Source: Laspinema palackyanum D2a | GTDB taxonomy: Bacteria > Cyanobacteriota > Cyanobacteriia > Cyanobacteriales > Laspinemataceae | Direction of reading: 5' to 3' | DNA length: 64,000 nt | Assembly (NCBI GenBank): GCA_025370845.1 | Contig: JAMXFF010000001.1 | Location: 62,001-126,000, forward strand | Shown here: positions 50,515 to 58,243 of the stretch, piece after piece | How positions within the stretch are numbered: the stretch's first letter is position 1 | Layout of the letters: the number at the start of each line of letters is the position of its first letter | Translations under genes and position numbers: made by a program | Notes under the pieces: generated by a model | What the model was told of the DNA's origin: nothing | Seen by the model: only the letters and a program-made list of their open reading frames with translations | The model's database searches: none

Positions 50515-52566
50515 CTAGTTTTTAGCCTTCTTTCCCAAGGCTTCTAACACACAAACTAACTGGGCGGATTCGGGGACGGTTTCATCTAAAATAAATAGCT
50601 TATTTTCGGTGCAAAGCTGAAAGATTAACTCTTTCACTTGGTACTCTTGGACATCGGTAAATTGGTCTAAGGTATTCTGAATTAACACAGTTCGGCCCAT
50701 GATTTGCTGAGTGCGAACTAAGGCGAGTAGATACTCTTTGGCTTGCTTTAAGGCTTTGCTGCGATCGCCTGCGGGTCCGAGTTGTTTGGGTTTATTATCA
50801 CTGACTCCGATAATCCGGGTATATCCGGCAAACACCCCCAAGGTTTGTAACACCGGACATTCTTCTAAAATTTGGGCATGGCGAATCATTTCTTGTAATT
50901 CTTTTAAGTTCGGCGTGAGACTTCCCACGACTAATTCACTGGCACAAGCGGCGTTGACTAAGCTATGATAGGTTACCAAATAATGCACCGATACCATATC
51001 CGGCAAAATGTGGCGATGGGGATGTCCGGTAAAAATTTGGGAGTAGAGTTTATTTCCCAGGTTTTTGCGCGTTCCTAAGCGTTCAGCGCGAATTAAATAG
51101 AGGGTTTTGCAACGTTGCATAGTCAGGGCTTTTTCGCAGGCTTTCATGATATGATAAAAGCTAACTAGATTGGGGTCTTCTGTCCAGACAATCCCAATTC
51201 TTCCCAGTTGTGCGGGGAGGTGATAGCTGAGGGAATAACTGCCGTAGGTGGGACTGGGTAAGAGTTTTTGTTGAATCCCACTCACATTTAATGCTTCTAG
51301 GGCTTCTCGGACCATTTGCATCAATTCGGGGGCAGAAAATTGGCGCAGGCGGGTGATTTTATCCTGGGTTTTATTAAATTCCTTGACCCAAACGAGGTGA
51401 AAGGCGGCAGTGACTTCGTTGGGGGAAGGTGAGATGACAGTTTCGGTTTTTGTTCCCTCCTGCTGTTTTGCCTCTTGAAACAGTTGTCTTCCCAGGAGGA
51501 GGGTAAACCGAGGTAAGGTTTTCCCGCCGGGGAATTTTGCCTCTAAATCTTGTTCGGTGATGGGATAGATGGGGGATGGGGGGGGAGTTTGGGAGAGTTG
51601 GTGTAAGGGATACAATCGCATCGCCAATAATCCGGCAGATTGATTGAGGTCGATCGCACTCAGGCGGATTTTTGTATCAATTCGGGCTAAATCCGCCGGT
51701 TGTATCCGTTTATAGTTTTGCTGCCAGGTATTGGTAATGATACTAATAATAATAACAAAATTTTTGAGTTTTTGGTTATGAATAATAGAATTAACATTAA
51801 ATAATGCCTGTAAATTAATTAATCCATCAATTCCTCGGTCAATATTATCTAAATTATCAAAACATAAAACCATCGGCTGAGTTGCCGAGGCAATTTTGCC
51901 AAAGTTTGATAAAACTTGCTGGGCGGCATTTTCGGAATCAATGGACCGTTTGACCCGCAACAGTTTTAAACTCGCTTCGTCCAAATCATCCCCTTTCAGC
52001 CATTCACAAGCGAGGGGATATAATTTGGGATTAGTTAAGTCATAGAGAACGCCAAAAAACTCATTGGCGTTATAGATTCCAGCGGGATAGGTTCCTTTTA
52101 ATTTGCGGATAAACAGTTGCCGTTCTCCGAATACCCGTTTCATGAGACTTCTATCTTGAAATACGGCTAATTCTTTTAACCAGAGTAACAGTTGGGATTC
52201 GGTTTGACCCTGGGGAACATACATCAAACTATCCAAGGTATTGCGGAGGGTATGCCGCCAAATAAAGTCACTTTCCGGCCAAGGTCCAATATAGGAAAAA
52301 AATGCTTTGGAATTGAGGGTACTTTTAATCCGTCCTAAGAGATAACTTTTTCCCGATCCCGAATCTCCCGAGAGGAGAATTGTCCGGGTCCGATGGTCTT
52401 GGGTGACGTTATCAACGACGGAGGTAATTTCCGTTAAGACTTCTTGATGAATGGAATCGACGGTAAAGGCCGAGTTTTGGTCTTCTTGCCAAAAATTGCC
52501 CGGTCTAAAGGTGGTGGAATCGAAGGGGTTAACGGATTCTTGAATAATGCGGTCAATAGATGCCAC
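50515..52566 (-). CDS. Large P-loop ATPase, family copy 3
   Basis: A 683-residue paralogue of the ATPases at 45.0 and 52.7 kb, with the shared opening SVNPFDSTTFRPGNFW, Walker A GDSGSGKSYLLG, Walker B PMVLCFDNLDNI and the conserved NEFFGVLYDLTNPKLYPLAC. The start is GTG at 52566, with GAGGAG six bases upstream, and aligns with the N-terminus of the other two. A TTG further upstream would add 28 unrelated residues. It is the second ATPase in the 55.7-to-50.5-kb operon, 90 bases after copy 2. It is closer to copy 2 than to copy 1, so copies 2 and 3 probably arose by a later tandem duplication. Function unknown. Confidence 0.75.
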   Translation of the reverse strand: MASIDRIIQESVNPFDSTTFRPGNFWQEDQNSAFTVDSIHQEVLTEITSVVDNVTQDHRTRTILLSGDSGSGKSYLLGRIKSTLNSKAFFSYIGPWPESDFIWRHTLRNTLDSLMYVPQGQTESQLLLWLKELAVFQDRSLMKRVFGERQLFIRKLKGTYPAGIYNANEFFGVLYDLTNPKLYPLACEWLKGDDLDEASLKLLRVKRSIDSENAAQQVLSNFGKIASATQPMVLCFDNLDNIDRGIDGLINLQALFNVNSIIHNQKLKNFVIIISIITNTWQQNYKRIQPADLARIDTKIRLSAIDLNQSAGLLAMRLYPLHQLSQTPPPSPIYPITEQDLEAKFPGGKTLPRFTLLLGRQLFQEAKQQEGTKTETVISPSPNEVTAAFHLVWVKEFNKTQDKITRLRQFSAPELMQMVREALEALNVSGIQQKLLPSPTYGSYSLSYHLPAQLGRIGIVWTEDPNLVSFYHIMKACEKALTMQRCKTLYLIRAERLGTRKNLGNKLYSQIFTGHPHRHILPDMVSVHYLVTYHSLVNAACASELVVGSLTPNLKELQEMIRHAQILEECPVLQTLGVFAGYTRIIGVSDNKPKQLGPAGDRSKALKQAKEYLLALVRTQQIMGRTVLIQNTLDQFTDVQEYQVKELIFQLCTENKLFILDETVPESAQLVCVLEALGKKAKN

Positions 52567-52656
52567 GGCGGACTCCTCAGTGAGAGAATACAGGGTGTAA
52601 TTAGGGTGTAATTTCGTCCAGAGGCGATCGCAGTCTTCAGGCGATCGCAATTGGAG

Positions 52657-54747
52657 TTATCGCTTCGAGTTGACCAAATAGACTAACTGATCTTCCAGTT
52701 TTGCATCAGGATTGAGGATGGCAACTTCCGGATGATTTTCGCACAGATGTTCAATTAAATGGTGCACTTGGGATTCGTTAATATGGGAAAATTGTGAAAT
52801 CGCTTCTTGAGATAACCGTTGGCGGGCCATACATTGTTGATTGATAGCCCGATTTAACAGAAAATCCTCCACAGGTTGCCACAATTCCCGCGTTGCTTCG
52901 CCGATGGGGAGACTCGGGACTAATTCTAATTCTTGCAGTAGGGGACAGTATTGCAAAATTTTGGATTCCCGAATCAGGGTTTGCAATTCGGTTAAATTGG
53001 GGGTGGCATTGCCAACAATTAAATCTCCGCCACAGGCATCATTGACTAAGCTGTGATAAGTGACTAAATAATGAACCGACAGTAAGTCGGGTTTGAGATG
53101 CTGATGACGAGACTTCCGGTAAATATCGCTATAGATTCTATATCCGGTATTGTTGGGATTGCCGATGCTTTCTTCGCGGATTAGGTGCAATTTGTGGCAT
53201 TGTTTCGCCGCGATCGCCTCTTGGCAGACTTTCATAAAATTGCAAAACTTCGTTAAATTGGCATCTTCACTCCAGGCAACCCCAACGGTTTCCGAAGTTC
53301 CCGGAAATTGATAGCTTAGGGAATAACTGCTATAAGTGCGACTATCCAGAAAGCGTAGCTTAACTTCTTGGACAGATAATGCTTCTAATGCTTCCCCTAG
53401 CATGGCGATTAATTCTGGGGAAGAAAACTGTCTGATTCGGGAAATTCTCTCCTGAGTTTGCGTAAATTTCCGCAACCATAACAACTTGAACGCTGCCAGC
53501 AAATCTGCTTTGGGTTCAGCAGTTGGAGGTAAACTGGGCGCTTCTGAAACATCGATCGCAGGTTCAGAGGAATGGGAGGTTTCCCGATCCATAACCTGGG
53601 TATATTCTACATCAATATACTCAACGCGATCGCGCATTAATTCTAACTTGTGGTCCTGAAATAACTGCCGTCCCAACATCAGGACATTTCGGGGACGAGT
53701 TTTCCCTCCAGGAAACTTATCCTCCAACTTTTCTCGGGTGAGGGGATACAAATTAGAAGGGGGTTGGGTGGCAGATTGACGATGCAAAATGGACAAACGA
53801 CTCGCCCAAAGCGCCTCCCCTTGATACAGACTAATTTGTTTGAGTTGAACGATCGCATCCAGTCGGTCCCTATCCGTTGCTTGGATGCGAAACGCATTTT
53901 GTTTCCAGGTATCGGTAATGATGCTAATCATCACCAGAAAGTTTTTTAATTTTTGGGTGTGAATGAGGGAATTGACACTAAATAAACTGGGTAAATCAAT
54001 GGACCCATCGGCTAATCGGGCAATATTATCTAATTGGTCAAAACAGAGAACAATCGGGAGAGTTTCAGCGGCAATTCTGCCAAAGTTGGCGAGAATTTTT
54101 TGGGCTGCATCTTCGCTGTCGATGGAATGTTGCACCCGGAGGATTTTTAGACTTTCTTCATCTAAATCATCCCCGCGTAACCATTCGCAGGCGAGACTAG
54201 AAAATTTAGGATTGGTCAAGTCATAGAGAACGCCAAAGAACTCATTGGCGTTATAAATTCCCGTGGGATAGTTATCTCTCAGATTCCGGATAAATACCTG
54301 GCGATCGCCACGAATCATATCCATGAGACTGCGATGTTCAAATTCCGATAACCCTTTCAACCACAAAATCAATTGGGAATCTTCTTCTCCCTCGGGAACT
54401 TCCAGTAAACTATCCACGGTGTACCGGAGAATATGCCGCCAAATATAGTCACTGGCGGTAAAGGGTTCGATATAAACAAAAAAGGCTTTGCGGTTGAGAA
54501 TTCGCTTGATTCTGCCTAATAAATAAGACTTGCCGGACCCGGTTTCACCTTCTAATAAAACAGTGCGAGTGCGATGGTCCTCGGCCACCTGATTGAGTAA
54601 GGTTTCGACTTGGGAAATAGCCTCTTGGTGGATAGAATCCACTGTAAAAGCAGGATTTTGTTTTTCTTGCCAAAAATTGCCAGACCAAAAGGTTTCGGCA
54701 TCAAAAGGATTCGGTTCACGTTGAATGATTTGTTCGAGTGTTGCCAT
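52657..54747 (-). CDS. Large P-loop ATPase, family copy 2
   Basis: A 696-residue member of the same family: PNPFDAETFWSGNFW, Walker A GETGSGKSYLLG, Walker B PIVLCFDQLDNIA, NEFFGVLYDLTNPKFSSLAC and WLRGDDLDEESLKILRV. A stretch near residue 390 (YIDVEYTQVMDRETSHSSEP) is an insertion missing from the other two copies. The C-terminal winged-helix-like end is present (ISQFSHINESQVHHLIEHLC). It follows the second partner gene by 97 bases; that gap contains a short run of heptamer repeats. No family name can be given from the sequence. Confidence 0.75.
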   Translation of the reverse strand: MATLEQIIQREPNPFDAETFWSGNFWQEKQNPAFTVDSIHQEAISQVETLLNQVAEDHRTRTVLLEGETGSGKSYLLGRIKRILNRKAFFVYIEPFTASDYIWRHILRYTVDSLLEVPEGEEDSQLILWLKGLSEFEHRSLMDMIRGDRQVFIRNLRDNYPTGIYNANEFFGVLYDLTNPKFSSLACEWLRGDDLDEESLKILRVQHSIDSEDAAQKILANFGRIAAETLPIVLCFDQLDNIARLADGSIDLPSLFSVNSLIHTQKLKNFLVMISIITDTWKQNAFRIQATDRDRLDAIVQLKQISLYQGEALWASRLSILHRQSATQPPSNLYPLTREKLEDKFPGGKTRPRNVLMLGRQLFQDHKLELMRDRVEYIDVEYTQVMDRETSHSSEPAIDVSEAPSLPPTAEPKADLLAAFKLLWLRKFTQTQERISRIRQFSSPELIAMLGEALEALSVQEVKLRFLDSRTYSSYSLSYQFPGTSETVGVAWSEDANLTKFCNFMKVCQEAIAAKQCHKLHLIREESIGNPNNTGYRIYSDIYRKSRHQHLKPDLLSVHYLVTYHSLVNDACGGDLIVGNATPNLTELQTLIRESKILQYCPLLQELELVPSLPIGEATRELWQPVEDFLLNRAINQQCMARQRLSQEAISQFSHINESQVHHLIEHLCENHPEVAILNPDAKLEDQLVYLVNSKR

Positions 54748-54764
54748 AAGAGTTTCTTTGGTAA

Positions 54765-54806
54765 GTGGTCATTGGTCATTAGTCATTGGTTGTTGGTCAT
54801 TAGGGG
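54765..54806. repeat. Heptamer tandem repeats between partner 2 and ATPase 2
   Basis: Units such as GGTCATT, AGTCATT and GGTTGTT occur in a row in the gap between two genes of the same operon. This is the same repeat class as at 41.7, 57.0 and 63.55 kb, here read from the other strand. Confidence 0.7.
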
Positions 54807-54844
54807 TGGTTTTTATGGGTTATGTCTGATGACCTATCTTTAAT

Positions 54845-55699
54845 TTATTGAGTTACAATAATAAAAAACAAAGGTCCGCCGATATCTTGGGGAATCCCCA
54901 ATTCTATTTGGTCCGGACTGTAAGAAATGGCCTCTTGTAAAGAACTTAACTCAATGCGATCATTCCGTTGTAAGCGATAGAGTGTGCGGTCAAACTCTTC
55001 TCGGGAGAAAGGGGGTTGTAACTTTTTGCGTAAATGAAAAATCGGCAAATAGTTATCCGTTGCTAATTCCCGGTCTAACTGCTGAATAAGGCGCACAATC
55101 TCATCATCGGATAACGGTTTAGGTGCAATCACCTCCGATGATGGCGGAGGGGTTGTTGCTGGGGATGAATGGGAGGAAACAGACTCTTCTGGCGATCGCA
55201 ATGATTTCCGCAAGAAGCGCAAATAATTCGTCAGCATATCCAAACTAACGACAGGTAACGTTCCACTGGGATTGTACTCTTCCCGGAGATATTCCTGTCC
55301 TCGGGCTGTCAACCAGACCTCGGTAATTTGGGTTTTTTCCGCCTTAATTAATCCCTTTTCTGCTAACCCTTGAATGACAGATTGCCCGGTTGCTGCCTCT
55401 AGGTTGGTTTGTGCTGGAGTGATGGTAGACTCAGCACAAGCCGTTAGAATGGCTACTTCTGCCTCAGCGATCGGCAAGCGGGTGGGGTCGAGTTGCAGCA
55501 GCGACTTTCCTGCGGGAGAAATCGCAAAGGCCAAAATCTCCTCCGCATATCCGACTAACTGGCGATCGGCGAGTGTACGACAGAGACTATCGCGTTCTGC
55601 CGCCTTGGTTTTCGGATTCGGTTTAATCTGGGTGATGGCGGCCCGATAATCGGGAAACCCTAGTAAATCTAGCAGAAACTTGAGCTCCTGCACTTCCAT
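54845..55699 (-). CDS. Winged-helix-like partner protein, copy 2
   Basis: A 284-residue paralogue of the protein at 47073-47909. Both share the N-terminal ELKFLL, PDYR and K-A-x-ERD pattern, the middle GKSLLQ-DPT-LPI segment, a region of winged-helix appearance (WLTARGQEYLREEY), and the nearly identical C-terminal DNYLPIFHLRKKLQPPFSRE with RIELSSL. AGGGGGAG lies just before the ATG. It heads an operon with ATPases 2 and 3. The repeated order, partner first and ATPase second, in two places argues that the two proteins work together. Confidence 0.7.
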   Translation of the reverse strand: MEVQELKFLLDLLGFPDYRAAITQIKPNPKTKAAERDSLCRTLADRQLVGYAEEILAFAISPAGKSLLQLDPTRLPIAEAEVAILTACAESTITPAQTNLEAATGQSVIQGLAEKGLIKAEKTQITEVWLTARGQEYLREEYNPSGTLPVVSLDMLTNYLRFLRKSLRSPEESVSSHSSPATTPPPSSEVIAPKPLSDDEIVRLIQQLDRELATDNYLPIFHLRKKLQPPFSREEFDRTLYRLQRNDRIELSSLQEAISYSPDQIELGIPQDIGGPLFFIIVTQ

Positions 55700-55972
55700 G
55701 TGCTCCCCCTAACTGGATTGGCAACGACAATAAAGGACAATACGTCTAATACCAGTTTAAATTGCAGGGAGACCCAGAGAACTCCCAGAATTGCCTTGGC
55801 GATCGCCTCCCAGGGGACATCGCCGCCTGGAACCCTTACCCATCAATCATCCCATCGAAACGGGCGATCATTGTAAACCCGACCCGAAGTCGGCGATCGC
55901 CCCCTCTTGTCCAATTTTTCAGCATTTACACTAAAATACCAGTAATAGCAGCTTGTTTTAAGGGTTTCCTTC

Positions 55973-56845
55973 ATGAATATGGACTTTAATTTCCTGGATT
56001 TTATTTGGGTTTTTTTCTTACTCGCCTCCTTGCAACCTCTCTGGCAAAAACGTCAAATTGAAACCCGTCGCTATCAGGCCCTATCCGAATTTGAACGGCA
56101 ACGAAATAGCCGCGTGATTCTCCTGATTCACCGCCAAGAATCCATTAGTTTGTTAGGGATTCCTTTGTCCCGCTATATCAGTATTGAAGACTCAGAACAA
56201 ATTCTGAGGGCGATTCGTCTGACTCCCCCCAATGTTCCCATTGATTTAATCTTACATACTCCAGGCGGACTGGTTTTAGCAACCGAACAAATTGCCCGGG
56301 CTTTAATTCGTCATCAGGGAAAAGTCACTGTATTTGTTCCCCATTATGCCATGAGTGGGGGGACGATGCTGGCCCTAGCATCCGATGAAATTGTCATGGA
56401 TGAAAATGCCGTCCTCGGTCCCGTTGACCCGCAGCTAGGAACCTCTCCCGCAGCGAGTATTCTCAAAGTTTTAGAAGAAAAGCCGATGTCAGAAATTGAC
56501 GACCAAACCCTGATTATGGCGGATATTGCCCGCAAGGCGATCGCCCAAGTTCAGCGGTTTGTTCGCACCCTCTTAGAAGACAATATTCCCGTGCAAAAAA
56601 TTAACCCGCAAGATATTGATACCATCATTGATAAACTAACCACAGGTCAAGTCACCCATGATTATCCCATTACCGTAGAAGAAGCAACAGAAATGGGTTT
56701 ACCCATCACCGTAGGGTTACCCCATTCTATCTATGAGTTAATGGATTTATATCCCCAAGCTAAAGTAGCCCGTCCCACGGTTCAGTATATTCCAATGCCC
56801 TATCAAAATCGTCCTATCTTGCCGGAAGGGAAGGGGAAGGGATGA
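55973..56845 (+). CDS. Membrane-anchored SDH-type (Clp/SppA-fold) serine protease
   Basis: A 290-residue protein. A single N-terminal transmembrane segment (FLDFIWVFFLLASLQPLW) is followed by a ClpP/SppA-like fold: IDLILHTPGGLVLATEQIA forms the oxyanion region, and the nucleophile is S128 in VPHYAMSGGTMLALASDEI. VLGPVDPQLG follows. This matches the serine dehydrogenase proteinase family (PF01972), thought to degrade membrane or misfolded proteins; its substrates in cyanobacteria are not known. The C-terminal LPEGKGKG is encoded by the start of a G-rich tandem repeat that continues past the stop codon. Confidence 0.85.
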   Translation: MNMDFNFLDFIWVFFLLASLQPLWQKRQIETRRYQALSEFERQRNSRVILLIHRQESISLLGIPLSRYISIEDSEQILRAIRLTPPNVPIDLILHTPGGLVLATEQIARALIRHQGKVTVFVPHYAMSGGTMLALASDEIVMDENAVLGPVDPQLGTSPAASILKVLEEKPMSEIDDQTLIMADIARKAIAQVQRFVRTLLEDNIPVQKINPQDIDTIIDKLTTGQVTHDYPITVEEATEMGLPITVGLPHSIYELMDLYPQAKVARPTVQYIPMPYQNRPILPEGKGKG

Positions 56846-56909
56846 TGGGGAGGATGGGGATGATGGGGAGGATGGGGAAGATAGGGGAAATGGGGAAGAT
56901 AGGGGAAAT
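56826..56909 (+). repeat. G-rich tandem repeat at protease gene end
   Basis: Imperfect repeats of GATGGGGAG and AGATAGGGGAAATG run from the last codons of the protease gene through the following spacer. Strand bias is strong (almost no C), so the plus strand could form G-rich structures. Confidence 0.7.
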
Positions 56910-56933
56910 GTTCGTAGTAACGACTTCAGTCGT
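56910..56933 (-). repeat. Compensatory-hairpin repeat, single unit
   Basis: On the minus strand this reads ACGACTGAAGTCGTTACTAC, the same unit as the tandem hairpins at 745-885. It lies between the protease and the SDR gene. Confidence 0.75.
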
Positions 56934-56969
56934 TTCCCCTCCCCTTATCCATCAATCATCACTCTACTC

Positions 56970-57018
56970 ACCAACAACAAACAACAAACAACAAACAACA
57001 AACAACAAACAACAAATG
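56970..57018 (+). repeat. Heptamer tandem repeat running into a start codon
   Basis: About six copies of ACAACAA precede the ATG of the SDR gene directly, with the last unit merging into AACAAATGACC. No Shine-Dalgarno sequence is present between the repeat and the start. Confidence 0.85.
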
Positions 57019-57807
57019 ACCAAAAGTAGAGTTGCCGGAAAAGTGGCTTGGGTTACGGGTGGGGGTTCGGGAATTGGACGGGCAACGGCCATGATTTTGG
57101 GACAAGAAGGTGCAAAAGTTGCTGTCACCGATATTGATGGAGAAAAAGCGGCTCAAACCGCGTCCGAACTGCGGGAACAAGGATGTCAAACTCTGTCGTT
57201 TCAACTGGATGTTACCGATGAAAATCAGTGGCAACAGGGCTTGAGTTTAGTATTAGCAGAATGGGGGAAACTGGATATTTTAGTCAATAATGCAGGAATC
57301 TCACTAGCCCAGTCTATTACTGATATGAACTTAGCCCAATGGCGGCAAGTGATGTCCGTGAATTTAGATGGCGTATTTTTGGGGACAAAATATGGGATAA
57401 TCGGCATGAAGCAGGGCAAGGGTGGCAGCATTATTAATGTTTCCTCAGCCTCGGGACTGAAAGCTGCACCCGGGGCATCAGCCTATTCTACCAGTAAAGC
57501 CGGAGTGCGCTTATTTTCCAAATGTGCTGCTTTAGAAGCGGCTCAAACTGAACCCCGGATTCGGGTGAATACCGTCCTACCCGGTGGCGTCATGACACCG
57601 ATGTGGTCGAGGATGGAAGGTTGGGAAAACTGGAAAGAACAAGCAGGAACCGAAGCAGAATTATGGAATAAATTAGCCGAAAATACCCCCTTAAAACGGT
57701 TTGCAAAGCCCGAAGAAGTTGCTTTAGCCATTCTGTATTTAGCCTCCGATGAATCCCAATTTGTAACCGGGGCTGAATTAGTGATTGATGGAGGATTTAC
57801 GGCCTAA
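57016..57807 (+). CDS. Short-chain dehydrogenase/reductase
   Basis: A 263-residue classical SDR with the cofactor motif WVTGGGSGIGRATA, structural ILVNNAG, catalytic Ser in INVSSASGLKA, and Tyr/Lys in YSTSKAGVRL, ending ASDESQFVTGAELVIDGGFT. The Asp after the second beta strand (VTDIDGEKA) indicates NAD(H) preference. The substrate cannot be named; relatives act on sugars, steroids or 3-oxoacyl compounds. The start at 57016 is chosen because the classical motif begins ten residues later; an open frame upstream is only heptamer and purine repeat. Confidence 0.9.
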   Translation: MTKSRVAGKVAWVTGGGSGIGRATAMILGQEGAKVAVTDIDGEKAAQTASELREQGCQTLSFQLDVTDENQWQQGLSLVLAEWGKLDILVNNAGISLAQSITDMNLAQWRQVMSVNLDGVFLGTKYGIIGMKQGKGGSIINVSSASGLKAAPGASAYSTSKAGVRLFSKCAALEAAQTEPRIRVNTVLPGGVMTPMWSRMEGWENWKEQAGTEAELWNKLAENTPLKRFAKPEEVALAILYLASDESQFVTGAELVIDGGFTA

Positions 57808-58243
57808 TTGAGGGGAAAACTTTATCAGCCTGTATAGAAAGGGTCAAGGGGTTGCTTTGCCTAGTCCAGGGGGACAAGATTCGATGAACCGGACAAGAAA
57901 CCGGGGTTATATCCTAGAGGGGTTAGGGACTGCTACAGATTTTGTCAAGAAACCCAGTTGTCTTGGCGATAAAATACCCCCGGACTCGGATAGGGAGGTG
58001 CAATCAGTGGGATAATTCCAGAAGCGTCTTTTTAGAGAGAATATTCAGGGTCATTCGGGAAGTGTCCCAACGGGAATGATTTAGACTCGATATAGCAAAC
58101 CAATCGGTTTGATGGCGATGCAGTTCCATCACCGGCATTGATAGCCGAATTTAAGGAGAAACCGGATAGAAGGAGAAGCGGGAATCACCTATGTTATCGT
58201 TTGATTATTATAGTAGTTTACCGGATTAAGGGCTCATGATTGT
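57808..58243. other. Intergenic region, no gene seen
   Basis: A 436-base gap. Two AGAAACC-type repeats lie at about 57892-57905 (AAGAAACCGGGG) and 57949-57962 (AAGAAACCCAGTTG). The remainder shows no gene or clear RNA. The promoter of the glycosyltransferase gene should be in the AT-rich part near 58195-58235. Confidence 0.45.

Noticed and set aside
52567-52650. TTG start adding 28 residues to ATPase copy 3
   Set aside because: The extra residues do not align with copies 1 and 2, and GAGGAG stands before the GTG at 52566.
45000-54747. TnsC-type transposon ATPases
   Set aside because: The ATPases are much larger, no TnsB, TnsA or TniQ gene is present, and no terminal transposon ends were seen around the locus.
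42307-55699. Known defence systems (BREX, Wadjet, Dnd/Ssp, DISARM, Zorya)
   Set aside because: No PglX-type methylase, SMC-like JetC, DndCDE, DISARM helicase or MotAB-like pair is present; only generic ATPases and nucleases are shared.
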